From Pipra filicauda (taxonomy: Eukaryota > Chordata > Aves > Passeriformes > Pipridae), in NCBI RefSeq assembly GCF_003945595.2, contig NW_024103729.1, forward strand, positions 1,856,950-1,920,949: DNA of 64,000 nucleotides, in the 5' to 3' direction. Of the stretch, positions 36,001-45,169 are shown piece by piece (positions within the stretch are counted from its first letter, which is position 1; every line of letters begins with the position of its first letter). A program made the position numbers and the translations under genes. Under the pieces are notes generated by a model, which was not told where the DNA came from, made no database searches, and was given only the letters and a program-made list of their open reading frames with translations.

Positions 36001-37828
36001 AGACCATTTTAATGGTTTTAACCCTAACACTTCCTATCCCCCGAGAGGAGACAGCCTTACATGTCACACATACAATGTACAACAGGCTTTCTCTTCCCTA
36101 CTTTTGGCACAAGACCTTTGCCATGGTCTGTGCTTTCCACAGCCAGCTCTGTCTGTGGCAGAGGGATTAGGATTAGGTAACATTTCTGCACCACAGCCAG
36201 CCAGGAGGGCACCAGGATGAAACTGCCTTTGGCCCCAGAACACACACAGCCAACACAGAGCCCACCTGGGTGACTGCAGCACCTCTGCCCAATAAATACA
36301 GTTGCAGTTGAACTTCACCAAGCAGAGCAGGAGCTGTTGGGGCATTTCATAGGCTTGGTCTGTAGCAGAAAGTCCCCATGAAGGACTCCAGAACTCCTGT
36401 TTCAGTACCTGTGACTCCATATGGCTGCCAGCCAGGTGAATCCTCTTCAGACAGGGGGAAAAGCTTCAGAGAAATAGGCATAACTGTGAGGGGGGAACAA
36501 TGCAAGGCTTGAGTTCATCCACAAACACAGGCGTTAAGTTCATCTTGATTAACTAGGACACATCTACAGTATAAAACCAACTTGAGCTACTGGTACCTTC
36601 TAAACTAAACTATGGAATCCTAACTGCAAAGTTTAAGATTGTAAAAGGAAGAAAAAAATTTAAGTAGCTATCATAAACACAGTTATGCTTTCTTGTAGAT
36701 ATGTCTGCAGGATTTTCATGGATAAACCAAGGGTTACTTTCAAGTTCAGCACAAGTAGTTTCACACTTAGAGGCAGCTGGAGGCACTTGCAATGCTAAAT
36801 CAAGGTAAATGAAATAATTTTTTATTCAAGGGTAGTTATATATGCGTGTGGTACTTTCAGTAACCTCCTGTTTCATACCACTTTCCTGAATGAATTGAGA
36901 TGTTTTCTTATTATGGTTGATTTTGATTGTGAAAAAGTCTCTAATTCTGTCTTCCTTGATAATTATATTTGAAAGGTCAAATCAAAATGCTTTGAATTTT
37001 GAACATACCAGCTATGTTTCTTAAGAATAGAATCACTTTGAGCCCTTTTTCTTGATTAACCTTAAATTCCTGCCTGGGCATGGCCTACAAATAGGTAATT
37101 ACATGTGGATATAAGGCTGTTAATATTTCTGCAGAATGCAAAAGAATGTTTGGTGTCTAAATGCACTACTGCTTAAGCTCTCACAAAACAAGTTTAGTCC
37201 ACAAAGTCTAGTAATAATTTAAAATTAAAAACAAACAACCAAACAAAAAAACCACTACCAGTAAAAACCCAATCCAAAATACATCTCAACAGCCATACTT
37301 TGCTTGGAGGTTACCTGTACCATAAAAAATGGAGATAAGGATTATTCTGGAACAGGTTCTTCATTACAGCTTTAATAGCTTCATTTCACATTGCACTTCA
37401 TGCATTGACTAAACTGATGGGTTTCTTCTTTAATATTTCTTCAGCTTGAGCAATTCTAGTTGTTTATGGGAAAAAAAAAGTGACTCAATAATCTTTTCTA
37501 TGCAACTTTGCAATGGTTTATCAGTTTTCACTGTATCACTTCTGGATTTTTCCTTGTTGGCAGCATTTCTTTGACTAAAGGAAAAGCTGAGGCCAAAAAA
37601 GAAGGCTTAAAACCTCATGAGAAACCCTCTAAACTTGACCATTTCTGTTGTTTTGATAGTGAGAATGCAGGGTTGTGTCTGGATGCTGAAGTGGCCTTAG
37701 CAACTGGGCAGCTCATTGCCCTGAGCAGTCAGCAGTCCAGCAGCGCAGCGTCCCGCGGGGAAACGCCCTGCTCCTTCAACGATGAAGATGAAGAGGATGA
37801 AGATGAGGATTCTTCCTCCCCAGAATGA
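3014..37828 (+). CDS. TFDP2: Transcription factor Dp-2 (E2F dimerisation partner 2), full coding span, 12 exons
   Basis: The protein pairs with E2F factors and binds E2F sites in promoters of cell-cycle genes in the nucleus. Joining 3014-3028, 8871-8937, 16961-17064, 20025-20146, 22615-22662, 23979-24141, 24683-24826, 27036-27104, 27699-27850, 30873-31039, 36699-36804 and 37660-37828 gives 1326 nt with no stop, i.e. 441 residues (446 in the human form I compared by memory). Visible parts: N-terminal region 1-102; basic segment 104-131; winged-helix DNA-binding domain about 119-214 with the DP/E2F signature RRRVYD at 181-186; coiled coil about 222-265; DP C-terminal domain about 270-345; acidic tail 427-436. 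The residues match DP-2 rather than DP-1 (start [14 protein letters not shown], end SSSPE). Every junction is GT-AG and keeps phase. Gene identity is seen in the sequence; function is known for the family; use of each alternative splice site is inferred. Confidence 0.96.
3029..8870 (+). other. TFDP2 intron 1
   Basis: A 5.8-kb intron. It holds a CR1 fragment on the minus strand at about 4212-4408 and a GC-richer block at about 7010-7560 that has open frames of 175 to 181 codons on both strands but no recognisable domain. The rest is AT-rich, with nothing I can name. Confidence 0.8.
4212..4408 (-). mobile_element. CR1 LINE 3'-end fragment
   Basis: On the plus strand, ggttggaagggatctcagga at 4233-4252 is the reverse complement of the CR1 3' end, with the usual GATCTCC and CCTTCCAACC motifs. 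Further right, gggttttgaaagtcttcaag followed by tctgggcaac matches the CR1 segment that in sense reads as a wound-down 3' UTR. The copy is diverged and truncated. Confidence 0.75.
8871..8937 (+). CDS. TFDP2: TFDP2 exon 2, residues 6-27 and first base of codon 28
   Basis: The exon starts after ttttgttcag and ends before donor GTAAGA. It encodes [20 protein letters not shown] and TK. This matches the DP N-terminal block that contains FIDQN and SPTKG, shared by DP-1 and DP-2. It leaves one base (G) that joins GT of exon 3 to make Gly28. Confidence 0.93.
13120..13247 (+). mobile_element. Ancient MIR/L2-type repeat remnant
   Basis: The stretch contains tttccataggtaaatgggaa, close to the tttcc-ctgtaaaatggg core of MIR-like repeats, followed by taatgacactgacctcc and then aaagtgctactgagaaacat and a tattatta tail. 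This order is typical of old amniote SINE/LINE 3' ends. It is heavily diverged. Confidence 0.5.
15356..15445 (+). other. Exon-like segment in TFDP2 intron 2
   Basis: It is preceded by ttcattttgttgactag and followed by GTATGT. Its length of 90 nt is a multiple of three. Placed between exon 2 (phase 1) and exon 3, it would add 30 residues with no stop. I recognise no homology, and a chance open stretch is quite possible. Confidence 0.2.
16961..17064 (+). CDS. TFDP2: TFDP2 exon 3, residues 28-62
   Basis: The exon starts after ctctctttag and ends before GTAAGT. It encodes the DP-2 segment with [14 protein letters not shown] followed by NVNVGPQM. The last codon is ATG (Met62), directly before exon 4. 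In mammals a shorter DP-2 form starts at the equivalent methionine, MIISTP, so this codon may also serve as a start when the N-terminal exons are skipped. That alternative use is inferred. Confidence 0.94.
17209..17233 (+). other. G-quadruplex-capable G-run
   Basis: The plus strand has four or more runs of three or more G within about 25 bases, including one run of eight, separated by short loops. As intron RNA it could fold into a quadruplex. The motif is seen; folding is inferred. Confidence 0.55.
17843..17880 (+). repeat. Short tandem repeat, 11-bp unit CCCTGGAACAG
   Basis: Three full units, the first with two changes, and part of a fourth lie head to tail. Confidence 0.85.
18615..18735. 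promoter_or_regulatory. Intronic CpG-dense micro-island
   Basis: About 15 CpG dinucleotides fall within roughly 120 bp, in an intron that is otherwise AT-rich and CpG-poor. It contains a CTCF-like site and lies 1.3 kb before exon 4. It could be an insulator or an internal promoter for N-terminally shortened TFDP2 transcripts; neither is shown by sequence alone. Confidence 0.5.
18631..18645 (+). promoter_or_regulatory. CTCF-like binding site
   Basis: CCGCCAGGTGGCACT fits the CTCF core CCNNNAGRKGGCRSY at every constrained position. It sits inside the CpG micro-island. This is a match by eye, without a matrix score. Confidence 0.55.
19021..19125 (+). repeat. TA-rich tandem repeat, about 21-bp unit
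   Basis: The motif TTGCTGTATATATACACA recurs about four times at 19 to 21-bp spacing, flanked by pure TA runs. Such sequence is unstable in length. Confidence 0.85.
20025..20146 (+). CDS. TFDP2: TFDP2 exon 4, residues 63-102 plus two bases of codon 103
   Basis: The acceptor is aaattttacag and the donor GTAAGA. The exon encodes [20 protein letters not shown], then a proline-containing linker and [14 protein letters not shown]. This low-complexity N-terminal region precedes the DNA-binding domain. It ends with GG, completed by G of exon 5 to Gly103. If exon 5 is skipped, the same phase joins to exon 6. Confidence 0.94.
20147..22614 (+). other. TFDP2 intron 4
   Basis: It contains a GC-richer block at about 21.1-22.1 kb, with a 209-codon open frame (21347-21976) that shows no domain or codon-level sign of being a gene, and an old repeat remnant near 22345-22460. 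Confidence 0.8.
22345..22460 (+). mobile_element. Possible ancient MIR/L3-type repeat remnant
   Basis: The text ggtgaagtgacttacctaaa, and later ttgggaatagaact before ccctaaccac, resembles the old amniote repeat segment that reads roughly gaagtgacttgcccaag ... gggaatagaaccc. Divergence is high and a database search could overturn it. Confidence 0.4.
22615..22662 (+). CDS. TFDP2: TFDP2 exon 5, 48-nt exon with basic NLS part, residues 103-118
   Basis: The exon lies between tttcttag and GTGAGT and is exactly 48 nt, entering and leaving in phase 2, so it can be skipped without a frameshift. It encodes [15 protein letters not shown] after Gly103. In mouse DP-3 (Tfdp2) a 16-residue alternatively spliced E region at this place supplies part of a bipartite nuclear localisation signal. 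Here ERKR pairs with SKRSKK in exon 6. Exon structure and length are seen; regulated skipping is known for the mouse gene and inferred here. Confidence 0.92.
22663..23978 (+). other. TFDP2 intron 5
   Basis: A 1.3-kb AT-rich intron with long T runs near 22960 and 23050 and an A-rich, AAACCC-like stretch near 23265-23290. Nothing else is recognised. Confidence 0.8.
23979..24141 (+). CDS. TFDP2: TFDP2 exon 6, first half of DNA-binding domain, residues 119-173
   Basis: The acceptor is tttttctctttccag and the donor GTAAGC. The exon encodes the basic run [13 protein letters not shown] and then [20 protein letters not shown], followed by NEVADELV, the first helices of the winged-helix fold. The block is almost unchanged across vertebrate DP proteins. 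It ends at Ser173, next to a NAGNAG acceptor of exon 7. Confidence 0.97.
24142..24682 (+). other. TFDP2 intron 6, short, with NAGNAG end
   Basis: A 541-nt intron starting GTAAGC and ending ttttcttagcag, where two AGs three bases apart can both act as acceptor. No other feature is seen. Confidence 0.85.
24683..24826 (+). CDS. TFDP2: TFDP2 exon 7, DNA-recognition helix and dimer contacts, residues 174-221
   Basis: The exon encodes [20 protein letters not shown], then [23 protein letters not shown] is the DNA-contact signature of the E2F/DP family, and the following hydrophobic stretch helps E2F pairing. The donor is GTAAGG. The intron ends TTAGCAG, so splicing at the first AG (24679) would start the exon at 24680 and add one CAG codon (Gln) between Ser173 and Ala174. 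I chose the second AG because it gives the DSAYDQ form common in DP proteins. Confidence 0.97.
26102..26175 (+). repeat. Two-copy tandem repeat, 37-bp unit
   Basis: Each unit starts GAGGGAACCACCACAGAGCA and continues to ATAGGAC. The second copy begins at 26139. The copies differ at only a few bases, so the duplication is fairly recent. Confidence 0.88.
26970..27003 (-). mobile_element. Possible MIR fragment
   Basis: The plus strand acaatggaacagatgaggta resembles the reverse of the MIR motif CCTCATCTGT-AAATG. It is very short, so weakly supported. Confidence 0.2.
27036..27104 (+). CDS. TFDP2: TFDP2 exon 8, coiled-coil start, residues 222-244
   Basis: This 69-nt exon has acceptor atcttttaag and a weaker donor GTACAT. 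It encodes [20 protein letters not shown] and LLQ, an amphipathic helix that starts the coiled coil used for pairing with E2F. Both ends are in phase 0. Confidence 0.95.
27105..27698 (+). other. TFDP2 intron 8, short
   Basis: A 594-nt intron with a weak donor GTACAT and a strong T-run acceptor. It is purine-rich near 27280-27330. Nothing else is recognised. Confidence 0.8.
27699..27850 (+). CDS. TFDP2: TFDP2 exon 9, rest of coiled coil and start of C-terminal DP domain, residues 245-294
   Basis: The acceptor follows a run of T and reads tcgtacag; the donor is GTGAGT. The exon encodes [20 protein letters not shown], then the beta-rich segment [18 protein letters not shown]. Gln-rich residues 255-263 link the coiled coil to the DP C-terminal (marked-box-like) domain. 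The exon ends with AA, completed by A of exon 10 to Lys295. Confidence 0.96.
27851..30872 (+). other. TFDP2 intron 9
   Basis: A 3-kb AT-rich intron. I see no repeat, RNA gene or extra exon that can be supported. Confidence 0.75.
30873..31039 (+). CDS. TFDP2: TFDP2 exon 10, C-terminal DP domain, residues 295-350
   Basis: The exon lies between tttttacatgcag and GTAAGT. It encodes [33 protein letters not shown] and [12 protein letters not shown], the conserved second half of the DP dimerisation domain. Its last base G joins AT of exon 11 to make Asp351. Confidence 0.97.
31040..36698 (+). other. TFDP2 intron 10
   Basis: A 5.7-kb intron, mostly AT-rich, with somewhat GC-richer stretches at about 33.84-34.05, 35.26-35.48 and 36.05-36.42 kb. 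Open frames there reach at most 118 codons and show no known domain. Confidence 0.75.
36699..36804 (+). CDS. TFDP2: TFDP2 exon 11, variable serine-rich region, residues 351-385
   Basis: The acceptor is tttcttgtag and the donor GTAAAT, a modest site. The exon encodes [20 protein letters not shown], then [15 protein letters not shown]. The position and the motif SW-NQGLL match mammalian DP-2, where this part is also poorly conserved. The exon ends with AG of codon 386, which can join either acceptor of the last exon in the same frame. Confidence 0.92.
36805..37563 (+). other. TFDP2 intron 11
   Basis: The last intron starts GTAAAT and ends at either 37563 or 37659. It contains an A-rich stretch near 37216-37260. 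No other feature is recognised. Confidence 0.75.
37564..37659 (+). CDS. TFDP2: Possible 5' extension of TFDP2 exon 12, 32 extra codons
   Basis: A good acceptor, tttttccttgttggcag, ends at 37563. Using it would add 96 nt, exactly 32 codons with no stop, between exon 11 and the conserved part of exon 12. The added residues are lysine-rich ([19 protein letters not shown]) and end near HFCCFD. I do not recall an equivalent in mammalian DP-2. It may be a lineage-specific or alternative segment, or intron that happens to be open. Confidence 0.4.
37660..37828 (+). CDS. TFDP2: TFDP2 exon 12 (short form), acidic C-terminus, residues 386-441 and stop
   Basis: The acceptor is ctgttgttttgatag ending at 37659. 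AG plus T gives Ser386, then [17 protein letters not shown], a serine-rich stretch, RGETPCSFN, ten consecutive D/E residues and SSSPE before TGA at 37826-37828. This start aligns without a gap to mammalian DP-2. The acidic tail is a known feature of DP proteins. A longer version with an upstream acceptor is given separately. Confidence 0.9.
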
Positions 37829-38792
37829 GGAGAGTAGAAAATGGAATATACAAAATGCTGCTCAAATGTTCTTAATGGGAGTTCCTGTTTGGATTTTACT
37901 GGTTTCTTGCCTTGTTTTGCACTGTGTTCAGTGAAGCAAAATGGACGCTTCAAAATCAACTTATTCATAACTGAAAAACTTTTTGTAACTGAACACAGAG
38001 TGACATGTAGAGACAGAGCAAAATGGGTTTTATCAGCTAAAACCGAGGAAAAGAACAAAGTTCTCAGAGATTTGGCAAAGCAAACCCCAAGTTTACCTTT
38101 TCCATTTTGGGACTTAAGTCTCTGTCTTCCCCTTGTCTTTACCAGATGGAGAAGAAAACGGAGTGAGTCAGCAAATGCCAATTCTTGCATTGTCTTTTGG
38201 CTGTGCTGCCTTTAGAAAAAGGGGGAGGAAGAGCACATGCAAATGCGTTAAAAAAGCTATTTAAAACTATCTTATATGAAAATGGTTATAGGGAAAAGGG
38301 GCTGCTAAAATGTTTGCTTTTTTTCTGTTCAACTTGCTGTATAGAAGATTCTTAAAGTAATACAAATTGCAAGTGATTAAATGGATCTTGAAATAGTTTA
38401 AATCCATTTTAGATACTCTAAAAGTAACAGTATAAAAGGTTCGTATGTTCATTTATACTGCAGATCTAATTTATTATAAATAAGTGAATATTCTTAGCCA
38501 TTATTAAAACAGTCAGGAAAAATCCAGTATTCTCTGCACCAGCTTTTTTAAGGAAAACAAGTAAAAAAAATTGTATTTCTAGATTACAATGTATCCAGTG
38601 TAGCTTCTTCTTTACTGTTCTAACTTTATATAATCCCTTTGATGTTAGAGCATGTGTTGGATTTTTTTCAAAAAAGCCTCCCACCATGTTAAGGCTCTCA
38701 GGCAGCGTGTTTTCAAGGCAGTGCTTTCAAATGTGGGCTGGGTAGGTCACATAACTTTTTTTAAAGTCATAGGCTGAGGTTCTTAGGAAGAA

Positions 38793-38798
38793 AATAAA
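38793..38798 (+). terminator. Candidate proximal poly(A) signal AATAAA
   Basis: It lies 965 nt after the TFDP2 stop and is followed about 25 nt later by a T/G-containing stretch (catgttttgc). It could end a short-UTR transcript. Confidence 0.4.
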
Positions 38799-41700
38799 AT
38801 TTCAACAATATGTCATTTCATGTTTTGCATTCCAGTCAGCTTGGATTCTGTATGACAGAAGAACTGTCTTATCATTAACTTCTGTTGCACTCACCTTGAT
38901 GCGCCTTTGAAAATTTTATCAAACCACTTCAAATAATCTGTGCCTCAAGTTACACAACACGAGTCCCATCTGAACTGTTGAATAAGACTTGCAGCAGGAG
39001 GCTGTGTGTTCCATAGCTAACATCACATCCAATCATAAAGGCCTTTTTTTAAAAAAAAACCACTTCAATATCAGTGCACAATACACTGCAGATGTACTCT
39101 TCTCGTGGTGGTCTAACATCCAGGCTTTTAACTAGTCTAGAAATTAACTATTTTTAATTAGGTAAATGCAGTTTAAAATAGTGTTACTTCTTTCCAGTTT
39201 TTATACTGTATGTAATAGTTGTCTCAGCAATGTTACTATGTTGGGAGAGGAGGCAGCTCATCCCTCTGTTCCTGCCTGAGCACTGACAGCAATTGCGCCC
39301 CCGGGGACTCTCCCGGCAGGGGCTGTGCCCACTCACCTCTTACAGCCAGACCTGCACTCAGGCCAAAAGCACCAAGCCTGAGCTGCACAGAGAAAATGAG
39401 GCTCCAGCTCCTGAGCTGCCTGGCTGTGACCAGGAGGCAGCACAGGACCAGCTGCACCCAGGACAGGCAAAACTGCAAGGAGCAGACAAGCACATCTGCA
39501 TGTTTACATTAAAAACTAAAGCATCCGGAAACTTTTCACAGATAGTTCAAACTCCTGCACTTGAGGTAGTTAGGGCAGCACCAGTATGTAAGTACAGCTC
39601 TTGGCTGAGCAAGTAGAGCTCTCTAGCTTACACAGCTCAGTTACAAATGCACAAATTAAAAGAATTCCTGTATGCCTACCATGTTATTCACCCTCTGGGC
39701 AAGACTGTTAAGACTATCCTGTGCTCATGGCTCACAGGCAAGAGCAGACTGAGGGCTTTACACCACCTCACTTTGACCAAATCTGTAGCACTACCTCTGT
39801 ACCAAGGAAAGCTTTACAAACACAAAGTAATATTCTTGCTGAGAGAGTCAATGCACCTGAGCTAAGCAGCTCACTTTGGAAATAGGAGGAGGAGAGAACA
39901 GGTACTCCAGGCATGTTATTATGGAATTTGCAGCTTCATGAATGACATCTCATTTAAACAGATAATCACTTTTATTCTTATAAACCCATTGCTTTTTCAA
40001 AAACTGCACTGTCAGTCAGCTTTCATTGGAGAGGGCAGATCAAAGATACCTTTATGCAGGATCCTAAGGAACTCTTAAAGAGAAACATCTTCTAAATAAT
40101 TATCCCTCAGCAATACATTAGGGGCACATTTAACTTTACACTTAATTCACACTTCCCACTCAAGATCTGTGTAAAAACTAAAAACAACAAAACACTAAAC
40201 AGATCCTAAAGAGCAGCACTTTGAACTATAAGAACCTGGGAAAAAAAGGCTTCCTGCCCAGAAATGGAATGTATTTTATTAGCAGTCAGTGTGCTTTCTG
40301 CTTTACGGGAGGAGGATCTGAAATGATACCTTTCTTCCACTGATGTCTGTGCCCTTCAAAGCAGCAGACTGCACAGCTACTTGCTTTCTGGCAAACCTCA
40401 AGCTATCAAAAGATAAAATATAAAAAAATCTAGGAGCACATAACAATCATTTAGACAGTTGAACCAAATCTTTAGAAGTTATTTTTCTTGGACTAGTTGA
40501 ATACAAAGGACAAAACAAGTTACAACATTTAGAAGAGACTTCAAAAGTAAATTCTTTCCTTGGGCTTCCTTGTGCCAAGTTCCAGTAGAGGATGAAGTTC
40601 AACTAAAGCACTGTGGTCTTGTGGCTACACTGAAGTCTGGGAACTAGGAGAATTTTGGGCCTTATCCAGCCATAGTCACTCATGTATGATCTCAGACAAG
40701 CCTTTCAGTCATTCCTGTTGATCTTAGCTGACATATTTTAAAAAGAAACAAAACACACACACAAAACCCACAAACCAACATAGGTAAATGCAGGACCTCA
40801 CAAAATGCAGGTGTTGTATCTGATTTGAGCACTGAGCAATTGTGAGTAACAAGGGGGGTGAGAATATTAGCTCACCACACAGCTCCCACGCAGCTCGTGG
40901 CAGTGGTTGTGCTCAGCTGCTTCAACACACAGGCCCTCCCTCCCCTGAGAGCCAGCAGCACTTTCCAGAATAAAATGGTCATGAGCAAGACTGGTTTTCC
41001 CATTTTCTGTTCAGTTACCATCATCCTCTCCTGTCTCATGCCATACCCCTGGCACTCATCGATAGGAAACAAGCAGCAACTAGTACTAGATGATATCTCT
41101 GGTAAGAAAAGGTTAACATTTCAATTGTCATGCAGCTTCTGTTTAAGTGACATGTTCCTGTGTCTTGGAACACCCTCTTGGTTATACATTCAGGAGGCAC
41201 TTGGCTGCAAGCAGTGTAATGCTGCATGTAAATGCATTTGCAGTTATATTGCAGTAAACAGCTTTATTCCTGGACTTACTCTGTGGTGCTTGAGAAATCT
41301 AAATTTGACTTAGAAAAACTTGTAAGCTCCACTAACTAGAGGAAAAAATATGAGTAGGAGACAGCATTTTTCTGTTATGTGGAAATCTGACATAATGTTT
41401 GTGGATTTTGGTTCTTAAAATTGTATTAAAGTCCTTCTCATTTTAACACTGGAATTATTGGCAACAATCCACCTCATCTCAGAAAGTGTGTGTATCTAAG
41501 CAAATGATACCAGTTTAACTGAAGGTATGACTTAAATGACTAATGTCATTAAAGCCAGCACAATCCACACTGGAGATGTTTCCATTTTGTTTAAGGGCTT
41601 TAGTTTTTTAAACTACAGCTTGTAAATACCCCTAATCCTTTTGAGCAGCTGGAAATTGCTGAATACAAAGAATTCCCACAGAAGGACTTTTGCTGATCAA

Positions 41701-44700
41701 CATGAGCCTGGAGTAACATTATGTAAAAAGCCCTAAGACCTTCAAGTTCATAAATGAAATGCTGCTTTAATTTAGAATTCCACATTTAAGGTTTTAAATC
41801 TCAAATTCTCTTTTTTCTGACCACATCCACCATTTTAATTCAAGAGAATGGATAAAACTTAACTACATTTGAACTCTGGGCAATAATCCTTTTTATAATT
41901 AACTGGCCCTTTTCAGCTGAAAATAATCCAGGCAGTTGATTGAGAATAGTGAGCTAAAGATGTTTGGGGTTTGGTTTCATTTAAAACAAAGCCAGTAACC
42001 ACAGGGTATACTACAAAGAAGACAGACCAAAACAAGTTATTTTCTGCCTGATGCACCTCATTTTCATTACAAGAATCTCTCAGGGACATCAGTGTATATT
42101 AAATAGCCAGATGTAATGAAGCTGGGGAAAGACTACATGAGCTTTTTTAATTTGTGATTTACAAAATTCTAGTGTTAGCCATACTTTGAGGTGACATCCT
42201 TCTGCTTCAGCCTCCTTGGCTGAAGGTGCTTCAGCAGTACCTCTGGCAGCATTACTGGGGAACAGGGGAAGGTTAAGGACCTGTTTATGGAGGGTTTGTT
42301 CTTTAGAATATGTTCCTTGAATCCTGACCTATGTCTACAAGCAATACACCAATGAATCATTTGGAATTTGTGGCCATCACACACCTACCCGAGCATGTGA
42401 ACAGCTCTAAATAGTTAATTTTCTGCTGGCAGGTGCTCACATAACCCAGTCCTGATACCATAAAACTTCCTGAAGCTCTCATTCCTTAGACTTAACAAAG
42501 TTCCCAAATCAGATTATCTTTTTCCTATTTAGCTGTTAGAATTTAGTCTGGTGAGTGTTTTTAAGAGGCTGTGAGCAACTCTGCTCCCCTGGATCCAGGT
42601 ATATTGCCAAGAAAATACCCACAACTAATGTTGTTCATTCTATCTGCTAAGGATTACCATCCTTTCAAGTCACTGTAGAGCTGCAACTACAAAAACCTGC
42701 CAGCTCCTCCAACCTGATTGCCTGAGTTGGTATCCCTGGATCCCTCACCCAGCTGGCACTGCCAGTGAGGGGAGGGAATGCTCATTAAAACAGCCCAACA
42801 GTAACAACTGCAGGGGCTGTTGATCGCAGCTGTTCAGAGACTCCACACTCACTTCACACCTTTCATACTCCCACCTTGTCTGGCTACCCCAGAGAGCAGC
42901 CAAAACCAAAATGTTTTCTTTCTGCTTCCATATTTTTGACAGCACCCAAGAATCCAACATTTAGGACATCCACATAAGCTGCAGGACCACCAAAAACCCT
43001 TGCTCAGATTTGGGCAGAAGTAACATCCGAGATCTAACCATCCAAATCCCAGGAGAAAGCCTCCTGCTTTGGAACAATATGGAACAGATAAATACATCTT
43101 CATTTATCTAAGAAGGAAAGCAGACTAACCTGGTTCAGGGCCATAATTCCTAGCAGATACTGGAACCTCCCAGTAGCCCAAACTTGCACCTCTTCTTAAT
43201 ATTCTGTATTGGCTAGAATAAGTGGAAATTACTTAAACCTTCTGACTTCTCTAAATGCCATTCTTAAGTACTCAACACTCTCCAGGCACAGACACTTCAG
43301 ATATATGGACACCATGGGATAGCAGGATACAGCTATGTAAAATTTACATCCAGTTGGAGATGCAAATCAAACTCATCTATGCAGAAACTTTTTCTGAGAC
43401 AAAAATGAGTCTTTAACAGTGAGTTGGTTTAGCCTCTTCTCATTATCCAGGCTGAGTGAAACAGAGACATCCATCCCCAGCACTGCCTGGCTCTTGTGCT
43501 GTCCATGAAGCAGCAATGGCTCCCCCATACAAGGCAGGCAGCAAGAGGGAAAAACACCATATCCACAGCCCTTCCTGATGACATTTTCAGGTCACAGCCA
43601 CAAAAGTTAAAACATTGATCAGAAAATAGGAAGTCCACAAAATCACTCTCCAGGCTTTTTAGTGGGTTTGTTAAATTGCTAATGTAGCTTTAACAATTAG
43701 TAGAGTTGGTTGTGCTAATGCAGGGATTAAGTGGATCTCCCAGAATTTCCCCAGGAAAACACCAGCTGAATCACAACCCAGCATACAAGTTTCTGGCACA
43801 TTCCCTTGTCTTAAAGGCCAGGCTGTATATATGAGAAATACTTCAGAGAAGTATATGCAAATGTTATGACACTGTATCTCACAAGCACCTACTGTGAAAA
43901 AGTTAATCCTACTTTGAGCAAACCTGTAAGAAGTAGGGTATGAGTTTGTCCTTGTTCCTCAGGCCCTGACTGCAAACAATGCCCCGGGACCAAGGCAGCA
44001 GCCTCTGTGTTTGCATATCCTACATGGCATCAGGAGTAAGCAGCAAGTACAGGCACAGCTTTGCACCAGTCTGTCTGTTGGCAGTGGGGGTGCTCTGGCA
44101 GTCGCTGAGTGCCCTGGCAATGAGGGAATGCTCCTGTGCCCTCAGCCCCTGTTCCGGAGCTGCTGCAACATGCAAAAGGCAGGGCCGTCCCTCCGCCCCC
44201 CGACAGGAGCACTTTTTAATATCCACTGTATTCTACATGGAAGTGAGTTGTAGAGATGCTTCCTTTTTATGTTTAAATGGAGAAACCACTTGAAAGTCCA
44301 TTAAATTTTTAATTAAATAAAACTTATTTTTTTTTTTTTTAAGAATGAGGCCAGCCATGGACAAAGCTATTTTATGACCTCCTTCAACACTGAACTCAAA
44401 GTAGGGTTTGTAAACGTGGTGGGTGGGAAGAGACAACTCCAATATAAGGATGCTAACTACTTGAGATTTGAAATTCTAATTATTTTCTAATCTACTCATC
44501 TTGCTCTCCCCCTCTCCCAACACAAAGCATCACATGAACCCTTCGGTGGAAATTTTTCTTCCTTTTCTTGTATTAAACTCCAGTGACTTCAGGAAAGTCC
44601 AAGTTGCCCATTCATTTTAATTTTTCAATTCTCCATAGATTTCTTTCTTTGCAAATACCTATAAATTATAAGCTAAAGTTTTATTTTTGCAGAAAGTCTG

Positions 44701-45163
44701 CTATTAAGCTATGCTGATTTTTTTTGTCCTGATCAAATAGTGTTAATTTCTACTACCACATTGTACATGGCTAGGAGTAGTGTAAAAAAAATGTGGTAGT
44801 ATTTTATGTGCTTTAAACACTGATAAAGATATAAAGAGAAATGCATATACGGAGTTTTACTTTCCTAATAGGAACACTGGCATTAGCAAATAGTATATTT
44901 GAACCAATAGGAAATATTACTTTGTAGTAGAAAACACATTGTAAATAAAAACTTGTTATTTTTTTAATGGAAATTTTATAGAAGCTTTTTCTGTATACTC
45001 AATTGATCCCATGTTTACTGAAAATGCTGCAAGTGGGAATTGTACATTGCAAAATGGGGGTGGGGAGCAGACAGTCTAACTGAGGTGAAAGTTGTGCGTG
45101 CTTTGGAGAAAAACATCCAGTTGTCTGTGAACAGAAATGTAAAGCTTAACTGTAGAAGAACCA

Positions 45164-45169
45164 AATAAA
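45164..45169 (+). terminator. Candidate distal poly(A) signal AATAAA of TFDP2
   Basis: The sequence ccaaataaaagactttcaag is followed by ggattgggcttgtttttg, a good G/T-rich downstream element. It is the last strong plus-strand signal before the intergenic part. Confidence 0.5.

Noticed and set aside
40858..41313. 151-codon plus-strand frame in the TFDP2 3' UTR
   Set aside because: No recognisable domain; a frame this long is not unusual in a 64-kb window read in six frames.
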